Of a stretch of DNA of 64,000 nucleotides, positions 1 to 7,751 are shown piece by piece. The DNA comes from CBDDLJ01 sp965230635 (GTDB taxonomy: Bacteria > Pseudomonadota > Gammaproteobacteria > UBA1113): positions 62,001 to 126,000 of the forward strand of contig CBDDLJ010000009.1 of the NCBI GenBank assembly GCA_965230635.1. Direction: 5' to 3'. A model generated the notes under the pieces. It saw nothing but the letters and a program-made list of their open reading frames with translations, was not told the DNA's origin and did no database searches. The first letter of the stretch is position 1, and every line of letters starts with the position of its first letter. A program made the translations under genes and the position numbers.

Positions 1-14
1 TAAACAAAGGAAAC

Positions 15-1106
15 TTGTCTAATGTGGAAAAAATACAGAAATATATCCAAGAAGAGCTTACAACATTTCAAAAGCTAAAAATAAACCAAGATATTCCTGA
101 ATTAGATCCAAGCCATAAAGCATACACTAAACTGCTTCCTGGAGATCCAGCATTAATTGAAAAAGCTGAAAATTCTTCAGGTTATACAACTGCCGTACTC
201 GCAGAATGCGCATTTTCTGTTAACATTGCACTAACGCAGTACAAACGAGGTGGCCATGGTCTCAACCGCGCACAGCAATTAGCAAAAAATATTACCCAAA
301 CCACAACTATCCACTCTCTATTAAACATTTTGCATGACCACCTCGATGGAAAAACAACTTATTATACCCCTGGAAATAAAAAGGACTCGTTTGATAGCTA
401 TTTACTGGCAGCTATTCGCCAGTCAAGCATACTATGTAAATTTTTAAACATTACATCGCCTTATCCAATGCACGATGTTAACAAATCAAATAATGAGAAT
501 TGTTTAGATCGCACTCAATATAGAAATTCGATTAAAAAACTGTTAATGAATAAAATCAATGAAAAATCCGTGTATGACGTAGAAACAAACGGTAAGAATG
601 CCAAACAGTATAAAGAAACAATACCTTTATATAACCAATATCGCCGTCTGAAACAAGTGAATAACCTATTGCGTTCTCCGCTGACACTAAAAGAATCTAT
701 TCCAAGAATTCATTACCTCTATTTAGTTGTTAAAGCGAACCTAACGTTTTTAGCGCAGACTAATCATGATACTCGAGACAAACCTGCTGCGGAAAACTTG
801 CTATACAATTTACAATTGGCTCAAACTGACGATTTAGCAAAAAGAGTAATGATAAAACATTTGAAAAGACAAGCATATGATGCTAGCTACTTCCGACCAG
901 CTAATGCTTATATTGAGATGAATTCATACGATACTTATCTTATTAAGATTCTTTCAAGTAATGATACATTCTGTAAAAGCATCAAAATGGAGAATCACTG
1001 TTTTAATTTTCAGTTAATTAAACATAGATCACACTGTCGAGAGCATATTGCTCAGACACTATGGTCCCAAGTTAATGAGAATCGCTCTACTGTGTGTTGT
1101 TACTAG
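15..1106 (+). CDS. Hypothetical protein, paralogue of the next gene; possibly 5'-truncated by the window edge
   Basis: I do not recognise a named family. The 363-residue reading frame is clearly related to the gene at 1476: both carry a QYKRGG-N/H-G motif, a HDH-F/L-DGKT motif followed by PGN-DSFD, a TNHD-S/T-RD motif, a K-R/RKAYDA motif and a C-terminal N-NR-TVC-C ending. It is predicted soluble and mostly helical, with no signal peptide or membrane segment. The start is uncertain. TTG at 15 has AAGG only four bases upstream, GTG at 24 is an alternative, and the frame has no stop before the left edge, so the gene may begin outside the window and may have an N-terminal domain like its paralogue. 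The protein ends in Val-Cys-Cys-Tyr. Tandem paralogues without a housekeeping match in a Legionellales-like genome suggest a secreted effector family, which is inference only. Confidence 0.75.
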   Translation: MSNVEKIQKYIQEELTTFQKLKINQDIPELDPSHKAYTKLLPGDPALIEKAENSSGYTTAVLAECAFSVNIALTQYKRGGHGLNRAQQLAKNITQTTTIHSLLNILHDHLDGKTTYYTPGNKKDSFDSYLLAAIRQSSILCKFLNITSPYPMHDVNKSNNENCLDRTQYRNSIKKLLMNKINEKSVYDVETNGKNAKQYKETIPLYNQYRRLKQVNNLLRSPLTLKESIPRIHYLYLVVKANLTFLAQTNHDTRDKPAAENLLYNLQLAQTDDLAKRVMIKHLKRQAYDASYFRPANAYIEMNSYDTYLIKILSSNDTFCKSIKMENHCFNFQLIKHRSHCREHIAQTLWSQVNENRSTVCCY

Positions 1107-1475
1107 CAAGTAAAACCATTCACTGTGGTTCATTTTTTAAACTCCCATTGATTGTGGAAGTAAAAACTACATTTTGAAATGTCTCAAAATATACCATCTG
1201 ATCATTGAAAATATGTGCAATTTAGCATATTATAGTGTTTAGACTAACTGGTATGAAAAAGATCATGTTAAAAATTCTTGCTAAAAATAGTATCGATGCT
1301 CAAGAACGAATTCACATCAACATTACAACAGATAGCTTCAATAATAGGGTCTGTGTTACAGCCACCAAAAAGTGCAATTATTGTCCATCTTGGGGGTTGT
1401 CGACGTAGAACGTTAAGTTTTGTCAGTAGCAATTTTATGAATTAGTTGATAAATAATAATAAAAGGTATTTTTTT
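1107..1475. other. Intergenic region between the two paralogues
   Basis: About 370 bases without a convincing gene. An open frame of 51 codons (ATG at 1253, TAG ending at 1408) encodes a small cysteine-containing peptide, but no Shine-Dalgarno sequence precedes it and I do not call it. The segment just before the next gene supplies its ribosome binding site (AAAAGG at 1461-1466). Confidence 0.5.
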
Positions 1476-2969
1476 ATGTTCACAAAAAATCACACTTCTA
1501 ACGTTTTAGCGCCGAAGCAAATGTCAGAATCTACTCTAGCCATTGTCAATCAATGGCCTCCTTTTATTGATCCCGACACAAAAGAACCACTTATTTTTGA
1601 AGGCAACAGCTTCAAAGGAAATCAACGAATAAATACCGTAAAATCACACATTGCTCCTGATGGTCAAACATATAATCAAGAAAGCTTAAAAAAACATGGG
1701 TGGAATAATAAGGCAACATTCCTCAACCATAATTTGAAAGATGCATGGGAAGAGTGTACAAAAAAATATGATGAATTTTTAACGATTAATGACACAAGAG
1801 GCAATAAGATTGACTTTGATCCCAATCTAAAAATGAATAAGCCAGAGGAACCACTTGCTAAACAAGAATTGGTATCTGAACTTGCAAGAGTAATTAACCA
1901 TAGTCTGATACAATATAAGCGTGGCGGCAATGGTAGAAAACACGCAAATTTATTAGCGTATAATATAGCGCAGGCAAAATCATTTAAAGAAATGCTAACA
2001 GCACTGCATGACCATTTCGATGGGAAAACACGCTATCAGCCTGGAAATCATCACGACTCTTTTGATACATTGCTGATACAAGCAATTTGCAAAAATGAAA
2101 CGCTACAGACTTACTTTGCTATTCAACAACATTATCCAGTAATACCTAATCTTGAACAAACAGATGTTTCAACCTCTTCTATAGTGAATAAACATGCCCG
2201 CTTTAAAAAACAAATAAATGAATTAATAGCGATAAAAAATGCTGCAACTGACAATCTTTTAGCAGAATCCGATTTTACTGAAGATCCTGATGTAGAAACA
2301 CCAGATTTTATCTGTGACAGATTTACTCAAGAGTTCATGAATAATCCGCATGTCTACCAAGATGGATGCTCTGTTCAATGTGGGCGAATGATTAATAACC
2401 GTGCATATGATAAACATTACTACAATGACCAAGAAAAATTAGATATGATCCTTCATTATCCTAATAACCAACTGAAATTAGCTTATAAAACTTATATTGC
2501 ACTATGCAAATTGATTAAATCAATCCATAAGATATCATTTAAAACGTTATCAGTAAAAGACGCATTAATTCACCATGTTTTTATTGCCTGTCAGATTTTT
2601 TTTGCAAATACCAATCACGATAGTCGTGACATATCTGCTATGAAAAAACTACGCTATAACCTATTAACTGCTAAAAATGACAAAATAGCTTGCAAACAAT
2701 TAGTAGCACATTTTAACCGAAAAGCATATGATGCTGGTTTTTTTGCTTCAACACTTGCTCATGTTCATGCAGACTCCATTGACACGTTTATCTTAAAAGA
2801 ACTATATAAAAATAACTATCTAATAGAAAGACTACCTGGTGATTTTTTTCTAAATCCTGATTTAAGCCAAGAAAAAAATAGAATGCACTACAAAAAAGAA
2901 ATATGTAAAAGACTAATTGATGAAGCTAACAAAAATAATCGTACTGTTTGTGGTTGCCGCAGGCGATAA
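1476..2969 (+). CDS. Hypothetical protein with a U-box-like N-terminus, candidate effector
   Basis: The 497-residue protein is a paralogue of the preceding gene, with a longer N-terminus. I chose ATG at 1476 over TTG at 1446 because AAAAGG lies nine bases before it. Residues of roughly 15-100 resemble the second half of a U-box: an APDGQTY turn, then an ESLKKH helix, then a LNHNLKDAWEE segment that fits the usual LIPN-LK-AIEE end of that fold. The early Pro-Ile and Asp-Pro-Val core is poorly conserved, so E3-ligase function is only a suggestion. The rest (about 130-497) is the shared family module, with HDHFDGKT, PGNHHDSFD and TNHDSRD motifs, ending TVCGCRRR. No signal peptide or membrane helix is visible. 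Its 3' end lies three bases from the convergent yrdA gene. Confidence 0.75.
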   Translation: MFTKNHTSNVLAPKQMSESTLAIVNQWPPFIDPDTKEPLIFEGNSFKGNQRINTVKSHIAPDGQTYNQESLKKHGWNNKATFLNHNLKDAWEECTKKYDEFLTINDTRGNKIDFDPNLKMNKPEEPLAKQELVSELARVINHSLIQYKRGGNGRKHANLLAYNIAQAKSFKEMLTALHDHFDGKTRYQPGNHHDSFDTLLIQAICKNETLQTYFAIQQHYPVIPNLEQTDVSTSSIVNKHARFKKQINELIAIKNAATDNLLAESDFTEDPDVETPDFICDRFTQEFMNNPHVYQDGCSVQCGRMINNRAYDKHYYNDQEKLDMILHYPNNQLKLAYKTYIALCKLIKSIHKISFKTLSVKDALIHHVFIACQIFFANTNHDSRDISAMKKLRYNLLTAKNDKIACKQLVAHFNRKAYDAGFFASTLAHVHADSIDTFILKELYKNNYLIERLPGDFFLNPDLSQEKNRMHYKKEICKRLIDEANKNNRTVCGCRRR

Positions 2970-2972
2970 TAA

Positions 2973-3521
2973 TCAACGCTTGCTAGCACTGCTAATTATA
3001 TAAGCATTTTTTAACTTTACATATTGGCATGCGCTGTATTTTAAAAATTCTATTTCATCCTCTGTTAACGCGCGAACTTGTTTGACTGGAGAACCATAAT
3101 ACAGAAAACCACTGGTTAAATGTTTTCCTGGTGACACTAAGGTGTTTGCACCAATCATGACATCGTCGTCAATCACTGCACCATCCATAATAACCGTATT
3201 AATGCCTATTAGAATGCGACTCGCTAATTTACAACCATGCAATACGACACGATGACCAATTGTAACATCATCACCAATAGTTAATGCAAAACCCTTTGGA
3301 TTATATTTTCCTGCGTGTGTTACATGTAAAACCGCATGATCTTGGATATTCGTTCTAGCACCAATTTTTATTGTATTGACATCAGCACGAATACAAGCGT
3401 AAGGCCAAATTGAACAGTCCTTTGCAATTGAAACTTGTCCTATAATTGTTGCCATCGGATCGACATAAACATATTCACTTAAATGAGGGGTTGCATCTTG
3501 AAAATTGCGTATCGATGGCAT
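2973..3521 (-). CDS. yrdA: Gamma-carbonic anhydrase-like hexapeptide protein (YrdA family)
   Basis: This 182-residue protein is a full-length member of the YrdA/PaaY gamma-class carbonic anhydrase-like family, which forms trimers of left-handed beta-helices in the cytoplasm. The repeated hexapeptide pattern runs from about residue 20 to 150. The expected metal-ligand histidines are present: H66 in the VLHVTH segment, then H90 and H95 in TIGHRVVLHGC. The YGSPVKQVR motif near residue 145 closes the helix, followed by the C-terminal alpha-helix. Whether YrdA proteins hydrate CO2 in vivo is unsettled. It sits eight bases downstream of gor on the same strand and is probably co-transcribed with it. 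Confidence 0.93.
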   Translation of the reverse strand: MPSIRNFQDATPHLSEYVYVDPMATIIGQVSIAKDCSIWPYACIRADVNTIKIGARTNIQDHAVLHVTHAGKYNPKGFALTIGDDVTIGHRVVLHGCKLASRILIGINTVIMDGAVIDDDVMIGANTLVSPGKHLTSGFLYYGSPVKQVRALTEDEIEFLKYSACQYVKLKNAYIISSASKR

Positions 3522-3529
3522 TAATATTA

Positions 3530-4879
3530 TTATCTCATAGTCACTAATTCTTCTGAACTAGTTGGGTGAATCGCTACCGTATTATCAAAATCACTTTTAC
3601 AAGCTCCCATCTTGATTGCAACCGCAAAGCCTTGTAACATTTCATCCGCACCTATGCCGATCACATGACAACCAATAACTTTTTCTTCTTTTCCTAAAGT
3701 AATTAATTTCATGGCAGAAATTTGGCGATGTTGAGTCAATGTGGCGTACATCGGAGTAAAATCTGAAGCATAAACATTAATATTTTCATCACCGTATATT
3801 TTCTTTGCTTCAGGCTCTGTTAATCCAATCGAACCGATAGGTGGATGACTAAAAATAACCGTGGGTATATTTTCATAGGATAAACATTCTTCACTATTAG
3901 TAAATAAACGCCTGGCTAAACGACGCCCCGCTGCAATAGCAACAGGCGTTAATGGCGAACGACCAGTTACATCGCCAATAGCATAAACACCGTCAATGTT
4001 TGTGTTTTGCCATTTATCTGTAATAATATATCCACGCTTATCTACATCAACTTCTGTTGCGACTAAATTTAACGAATCAGTATTAGGTTTTCTACCAATT
4101 GCCATTAACACTTGATCAAAGCCACTATATTGCTGGTCATTATCAAATAATAGCGTCAATAAGCCATTTTTTTCCTTAGAAATAGATTGAATTTGATGCG
4201 AAGGATAGATTGTAATGCCATTATTTTGCATCTGAGCCATTAATTTTGATGATAGCATAGGATCATGCTGTCGTAATGGCCTATCATGGCGCACAAATAA
4301 GGCTGTTTCTGTCCCTAATGAATGTAACATGCCCGCTAATTCTACAGCGATATAGCCAGCTCCGATAATTGCAACCTTTTTTGGTTGCTGCGTGAGTGTA
4401 AAAAAACCATCAGATGATATTGCATACTCTATTCCAGAAATAGAAGGTAACGTAGGACGACTACCACTGGCAATAATAATATGATCAGCGGAATAACTGA
4501 CACCATTAACTTCAACAATGCGTTTATCGCGAAATTGAGCGTTACCTTGAATCAATGTCACTTGATTTTTTGCTAAACCTTTCTCATAAATAGTGTTTAA
4601 GCGGGTAATATATTGTTCTCTTGAGGTTATCAAGGTCTGCCAAGAAAATGTATAAGAAGGTAATAAGAACCCGTAATCTGGAGCATCTTGTAACATATCA
4701 GCAACTTGACTGCTATACCACATTACTTTTTTAGGTACACAGCCACGATTTACACAGGTTCCACCCAAGCGATCGTATTCAATAAGAGCACATTTAGCGC
4801 CTAGGCTGGCTGCTTGATTGGCTGCAGCAATACCACCACTGCCACCTCCAATTACTAATAAATCAAAATGTTCTTCCAT
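3530..4879 (-). CDS. gor: Glutathione-disulfide reductase
   Basis: The flavoprotein reduces oxidised glutathione with NADPH in the cytosol. From ATG at 4879 it has 449 residues, matching the usual length of about 450. An upstream in-frame start at 4999 is rejected because it would overlap the histone-like gene and add a non-homologous leader. Visible motifs are the FAD-binding GGGSGG near residue 11, the redox-active CVNRGC with C42 and C47, the second nucleotide site GAGYIAVELAG with the NADPH-phosphate-binding arginines in FVRHDRPLR, the GDVTG flavin motif and the C-terminal HPTSSEE with the catalytic His-Glu pair. With gshA and gshB at 58483-60740, the window encodes the whole glutathione synthesis and reduction cycle. 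It is followed by yrdA on the same strand. Confidence 0.95.
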   Translation of the reverse strand: MEEHFDLLVIGGGSGGIAAANQAASLGAKCALIEYDRLGGTCVNRGCVPKKVMWYSSQVADMLQDAPDYGFLLPSYTFSWQTLITSREQYITRLNTIYEKGLAKNQVTLIQGNAQFRDKRIVEVNGVSYSADHIIIASGSRPTLPSISGIEYAISSDGFFTLTQQPKKVAIIGAGYIAVELAGMLHSLGTETALFVRHDRPLRQHDPMLSSKLMAQMQNNGITIYPSHQIQSISKEKNGLLTLLFDNDQQYSGFDQVLMAIGRKPNTDSLNLVATEVDVDKRGYIITDKWQNTNIDGVYAIGDVTGRSPLTPVAIAAGRRLARRLFTNSEECLSYENIPTVIFSHPPIGSIGLTEPEAKKIYGDENINVYASDFTPMYATLTQHRQISAMKLITLGKEEKVIGCHVIGIGADEMLQGFAVAIKMGACKSDFDNTVAIHPTSSEELVTMR

Positions 4880-4918
4880 GAAACAATCACTTTTATAGTT
4901 TAGAAATGAAAAGAATAG

Positions 4919-4942
4919 CTCCCCCCCAGAGTCACAGGGGGG
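4919..4942 (-). terminator. Possible hairpin terminator after the histone-like gene
   Basis: A run of seven C (4921-4927) and a run of six G (4937-4942) flank a 9-10-base loop, giving a very stable GC hairpin in otherwise AT-rich DNA. It lies between the stop codon of the histone-like gene (4962) and the gor start codon (4879). Read on the minus strand it is followed by a moderately U-rich stretch, so it may terminate or attenuate transcription into gor. Confidence 0.5.
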
Positions 4943-4961
4943 ATTACTAAAAAACTGACAA

Positions 4962-5495
4962 TTAAGCAGCTTGAGCGTGCTTTTTAGCAGGTACAGCAAC
5001 AGCTTTAGCAGGTGACTTGGCCTTTTTAGCGGTTGTCTTCTTTGCTTTAGCAGGTGACTTGGCTTTCTTAGCGACTGTCTTCTTTGCTTTAGCAGGTGAC
5101 TTAGCTTTTTTAGCGACTGTCTTCTTCGCCTTAGCAGGTGATTTCGCTTTTTTAGCGGTTGCCTTTTTCGCTTTAGCAGATGACTTGGCTTTTTTAGCGG
5201 TTGTCTTCTTCACTTTAGCAGATGCCTTTGGCTTTTTAGCAGCAGCTTTTTTTGCTTTTTCAATATCTTTAGCAACCGCTTTAAGCTTTTTCTCAAGCTC
5301 AGCTATTGACTGCTTACTCATTTTTTGTGCAAGCAGTGCTGCTTTCTTAGCTGCCATCACTTTTTCGTTAGCAGCAGTAACTTTAGCTTTCATCTTTTTT
5401 TTAAGATCTGACAATTTTTTCGTTAACTGGCTCGCCTTAACTTTCAATGCGCTAACATCTTTGCTAGCGACTTTTTTCACAGTTGTCTTTGGCAT
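4962..5495 (-). CDS. Lysine-rich histone H1-like DNA-binding protein
   Basis: The 177-residue, extremely basic protein resembles bacterial histone H1-like nucleoid proteins (Chlamydia HctA/HctB, Coxiella Hq1 and related Legionellales proteins). Such proteins condense DNA, in some pathogens as part of a developmental cycle. Residues 1-85 are a lysine/alanine-rich helical, probably coiled-coil region. Residues of about 90-165 are tandem decapeptide-like repeats built on SPAKAKKTVAKKAK and close variants. The start was moved to the ATG at 5495 (MPKTTVKK) because a GAGGA ribosome binding site lies about eight bases upstream; a farther in-frame start at 5510 lacks one. A promoter at 5533-5560 fits this gene. 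Repeat-number variation between strains would be expected. Confidence 0.88.
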   Translation of the reverse strand: MPKTTVKKVASKDVSALKVKASQLTKKLSDLKKKMKAKVTAANEKVMAAKKAALLAQKMSKQSIAELEKKLKAVAKDIEKAKKAAAKKPKASAKVKKTTAKKAKSSAKAKKATAKKAKSPAKAKKTVAKKAKSPAKAKKTVAKKAKSPAKAKKTTAKKAKSPAKAVAVPAKKHAQAA

Positions 5496-5532
5496 TACAT
5501 TAATCCTCACAGGTTATTAAATAAACAACAAA

Positions 5533-5560
5533 AGTATAAAAGGTTTTTTGCTTTTTGCAA
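5533..5560 (-). promoter_or_regulatory. Sigma-70-like promoter of the histone-like gene
   Basis: Read on the minus strand, a -35 box TTGCAA (5555-5560) and a -10 box TATACT (5533-5538) are separated by 16 bases. They are flanked by long A/T tracts that could act as an UP element. The distance to the start codon at 5495 leaves a leader of about 30 bases. Confidence 0.55.
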
Positions 5561-5714
5561 CCAAAACTTATAATTTTTTACATTTTTTTGCAAAAAAATT
5601 AAATTTTTTATAAAAAAACAGGATTATTTCCCCTTGTTAAAACTTTTTTTTGTATTTTTTATAAAAAAAAATGGTTAAACTTCCGTAAATTTTTTTTATA
5701 TAGGAAATAATTTA
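5561..5714. promoter_or_regulatory. A/T-tract-rich divergent control region
   Basis: Between the histone-like gene and prlC the sequence is almost entirely A and T, with repeated homopolymer runs of six to ten bases, suggesting intrinsically curved DNA. A possible plus-strand promoter for prlC is TTGTTA (5634-5639) with TTTATA about 18 bases downstream; this is weak. A GGAAAT at 5702 precedes the prlC start. Confidence 0.4.
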
Positions 5715-7751
5715 ATGGCAGATACAACAAAATTTTTAGTTAACTTACCTGACTTTTCAAACATCGACACTAATCGTATCAAACCAAATTTAACAACATT
5801 ACTTAACAAAAATCTTGAAGAAATAAGTAAACTTTGCCAAGAAACCAACCCTTCATGGCAATCTTTAATAGAGCCACTCATGCTAATTGATGACAAACTT
5901 AATCGTTTTTGGTCACCGATAAGTCATTTGCACAGTGTGCTTAATACGGAAGAATTGCGCCAAACTTACCAAGAATGTTTACCCTTATTGACTGAATATG
6001 CGACAAAGATAGGACAAAACGACAAATTATTTCGTGCTTACGAGAAAATTTTCCAAAATAAAAACTTCCAAACATATTCATGCGCACAGAAAAAAGTCAT
6101 TACTGATGCTTTACGAGATTTTCGCTTAGCGGGTGTTGCCCTTAGTGAGGAAAAAAAGAGACAGTTTCAACAAATTCAGCAACAATTAGCAGAATTAAGT
6201 ACGAAATTTTCTAATAATGTACTGGATGCTAGCCAAAATTGGCATAAATTTATTACAGATGAGCGTGATCTAACCGGCATTCCTGAACACGCCATTGCAA
6301 ATGCCAGAAATATCGCACAACAAAAAGGGTTAATTGGCTGGGTTTTCACGTTAGATTTTCCTTCTTATCACGCTATTGTCACTTATGCAGATAATGCTAA
6401 ATTACGAGAAGAGTTCTATCGTGCTTATACCACACGTGCCTCTGATCAAGGCCCCAATGCAAATCGTTGGGATAATTCAACCATTATGGAACAAATTCTT
6501 AAGCTAAGGCATGAGCTCGCACAATTATTAGGTTTTAGCAATTATGCCGAATTATCATTAGCAACAAAAATGGCCGATAATCCAACTGAAGTGATGGCAT
6601 TTTTAAAAAAATTATTACAACATTCCTATTTATTTGCTGAAAAAGACTACGCTGAATTATGCGAGTTTGCTAAAAAAGAATATCAAATTAATCGCCTTCA
6701 GGCATGGGACATCTCTTATTACAGTGAAAAATTACGCTTGCATAAATATGCCATCTCTCAAGAAATATTAAGACCCTACTTCCCTATTGATAAAGTTCTT
6801 ACCGGATTATTTGCTCTAGTAGAGCGTTTATATAATATTCACATAAAAGAGCAGACAGCAACATCCAGTTGGCATCCAGATGTGCGTTTTTTCACAATTT
6901 ATGATGCTAAACAGGAAATTCGTGGTTATTTTTATATGGACTTATATGCACGTGAAAACAAACGCGATGGCGCTTGGATGGATGGCTATTGTCAACGATT
7001 CCGTCTCGCAAATGGGAGCATACAAATTCCTGTTGCCTATCTTATCTGTAATTTTGCTGGTGCTGTAGGAGATAAACCCGCATTATTACGACATGATGAC
7101 GTTATTACCTTATTTCACGAGTTCGGTCATGGATTGCACCATTTATTAACTAAAATAGACTACTCAGACGTATCAGGTATCAACGGTGTCTCATGGGATG
7201 CAGTAGAATTGCCTAGCCAATTTATGGAAAATTGGTGCTGGCAAGAAGATGTTATACCAATGATTACCAGTCATAACGAGAGTAAAATACCCTTGCCAAC
7301 CGAGCTTTACCAAAAAATGTTCAATGCAAAGAATTTCCAGGCAGGTATGCAAATGGTGCGACAATTAGAATTTAGCTTATTCGATTTTCGTATACATTTA
7401 GAATATCGAACTAAAATGGGAGCTCGCATACAAGATATATTAAATGATGTCAGAGAAGAAACGGCTGTTATGCCTATTCCGGACTTTAACCGCTTCCAAC
7501 ACAGCTTTTCTCATATATTTTCAGGTGGCTATGCCGCTGGCTACTATAGTTATAAATGGGCTGAAGTATTATCAAGTGATGCTTTTGCAAAGTTTGAAGA
7601 AAATGGCTTATTTGATCCCGACACAGGCCGTGCTTTTCTAACCAATATACTGGAGAAAGGTGGTTCAGAAGAAGCAATGGATTTATACGTTGCTTTTCGC
7701 GGCCGTAAGCCAGATATCAAAGCATTATTACGCCACAGTGGATTATCTTAA
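5715..7751 (+). CDS. prlC: Oligopeptidase A (M3 zinc metallopeptidase)
   Basis: This cytosolic metalloprotease degrades short peptides, including cleaved signal peptides and products of larger proteases. The length of 678 residues matches E. coli PrlC (about 680). The M3 zinc site HEFGH is at residues 468-472, within FHEFGHGLHHLL, and the downstream helix with the third zinc ligand follows (ELPSQFMENW, with its glutamate near residue 500). The FSGGYAAGYYSYKWAEV block near residue 600 is typical of the substrate-binding C-terminal part of M3 enzymes. The stop codon overlaps that of the convergent OPT transporter gene. Confidence 0.95.
   Translation: MADTTKFLVNLPDFSNIDTNRIKPNLTTLLNKNLEEISKLCQETNPSWQSLIEPLMLIDDKLNRFWSPISHLHSVLNTEELRQTYQECLPLLTEYATKIGQNDKLFRAYEKIFQNKNFQTYSCAQKKVITDALRDFRLAGVALSEEKKRQFQQIQQQLAELSTKFSNNVLDASQNWHKFITDERDLTGIPEHAIANARNIAQQKGLIGWVFTLDFPSYHAIVTYADNAKLREEFYRAYTTRASDQGPNANRWDNSTIMEQILKLRHELAQLLGFSNYAELSLATKMADNPTEVMAFLKKLLQHSYLFAEKDYAELCEFAKKEYQINRLQAWDISYYSEKLRLHKYAISQEILRPYFPIDKVLTGLFALVERLYNIHIKEQTATSSWHPDVRFFTIYDAKQEIRGYFYMDLYARENKRDGAWMDGYCQRFRLANGSIQIPVAYLICNFAGAVGDKPALLRHDDVITLFHEFGHGLHHLLTKIDYSDVSGINGVSWDAVELPSQFMENWCWQEDVIPMITSHNESKIPLPTELYQKMFNAKNFQAGMQMVRQLEFSLFDFRIHLEYRTKMGARIQDILNDVREETAVMPIPDFNRFQHSFSHIFSGGYAAGYYSYKWAEVLSSDAFAKFEENGLFDPDTGRAFLTNILEKGGSEEAMDLYVAFRGRKPDIKALLRHSGLS

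Noticed and set aside
1253..1408. 51-codon small frame between the two paralogues
   Set aside because: No Shine-Dalgarno sequence and no recognisable similarity; chance open frames of this size are common in AT-rich DNA.
5017..5520. Plus-strand frame of 167 residues with repeated FLA-VFFALAGD, resembling a multi-pass membrane protein
   Set aside because: It is the antisense of the lysine/alanine repeats of the histone-like gene; lysine codons read backwards give Phe and Leu. The minus strand has the promoter, ribosome binding site and family match.
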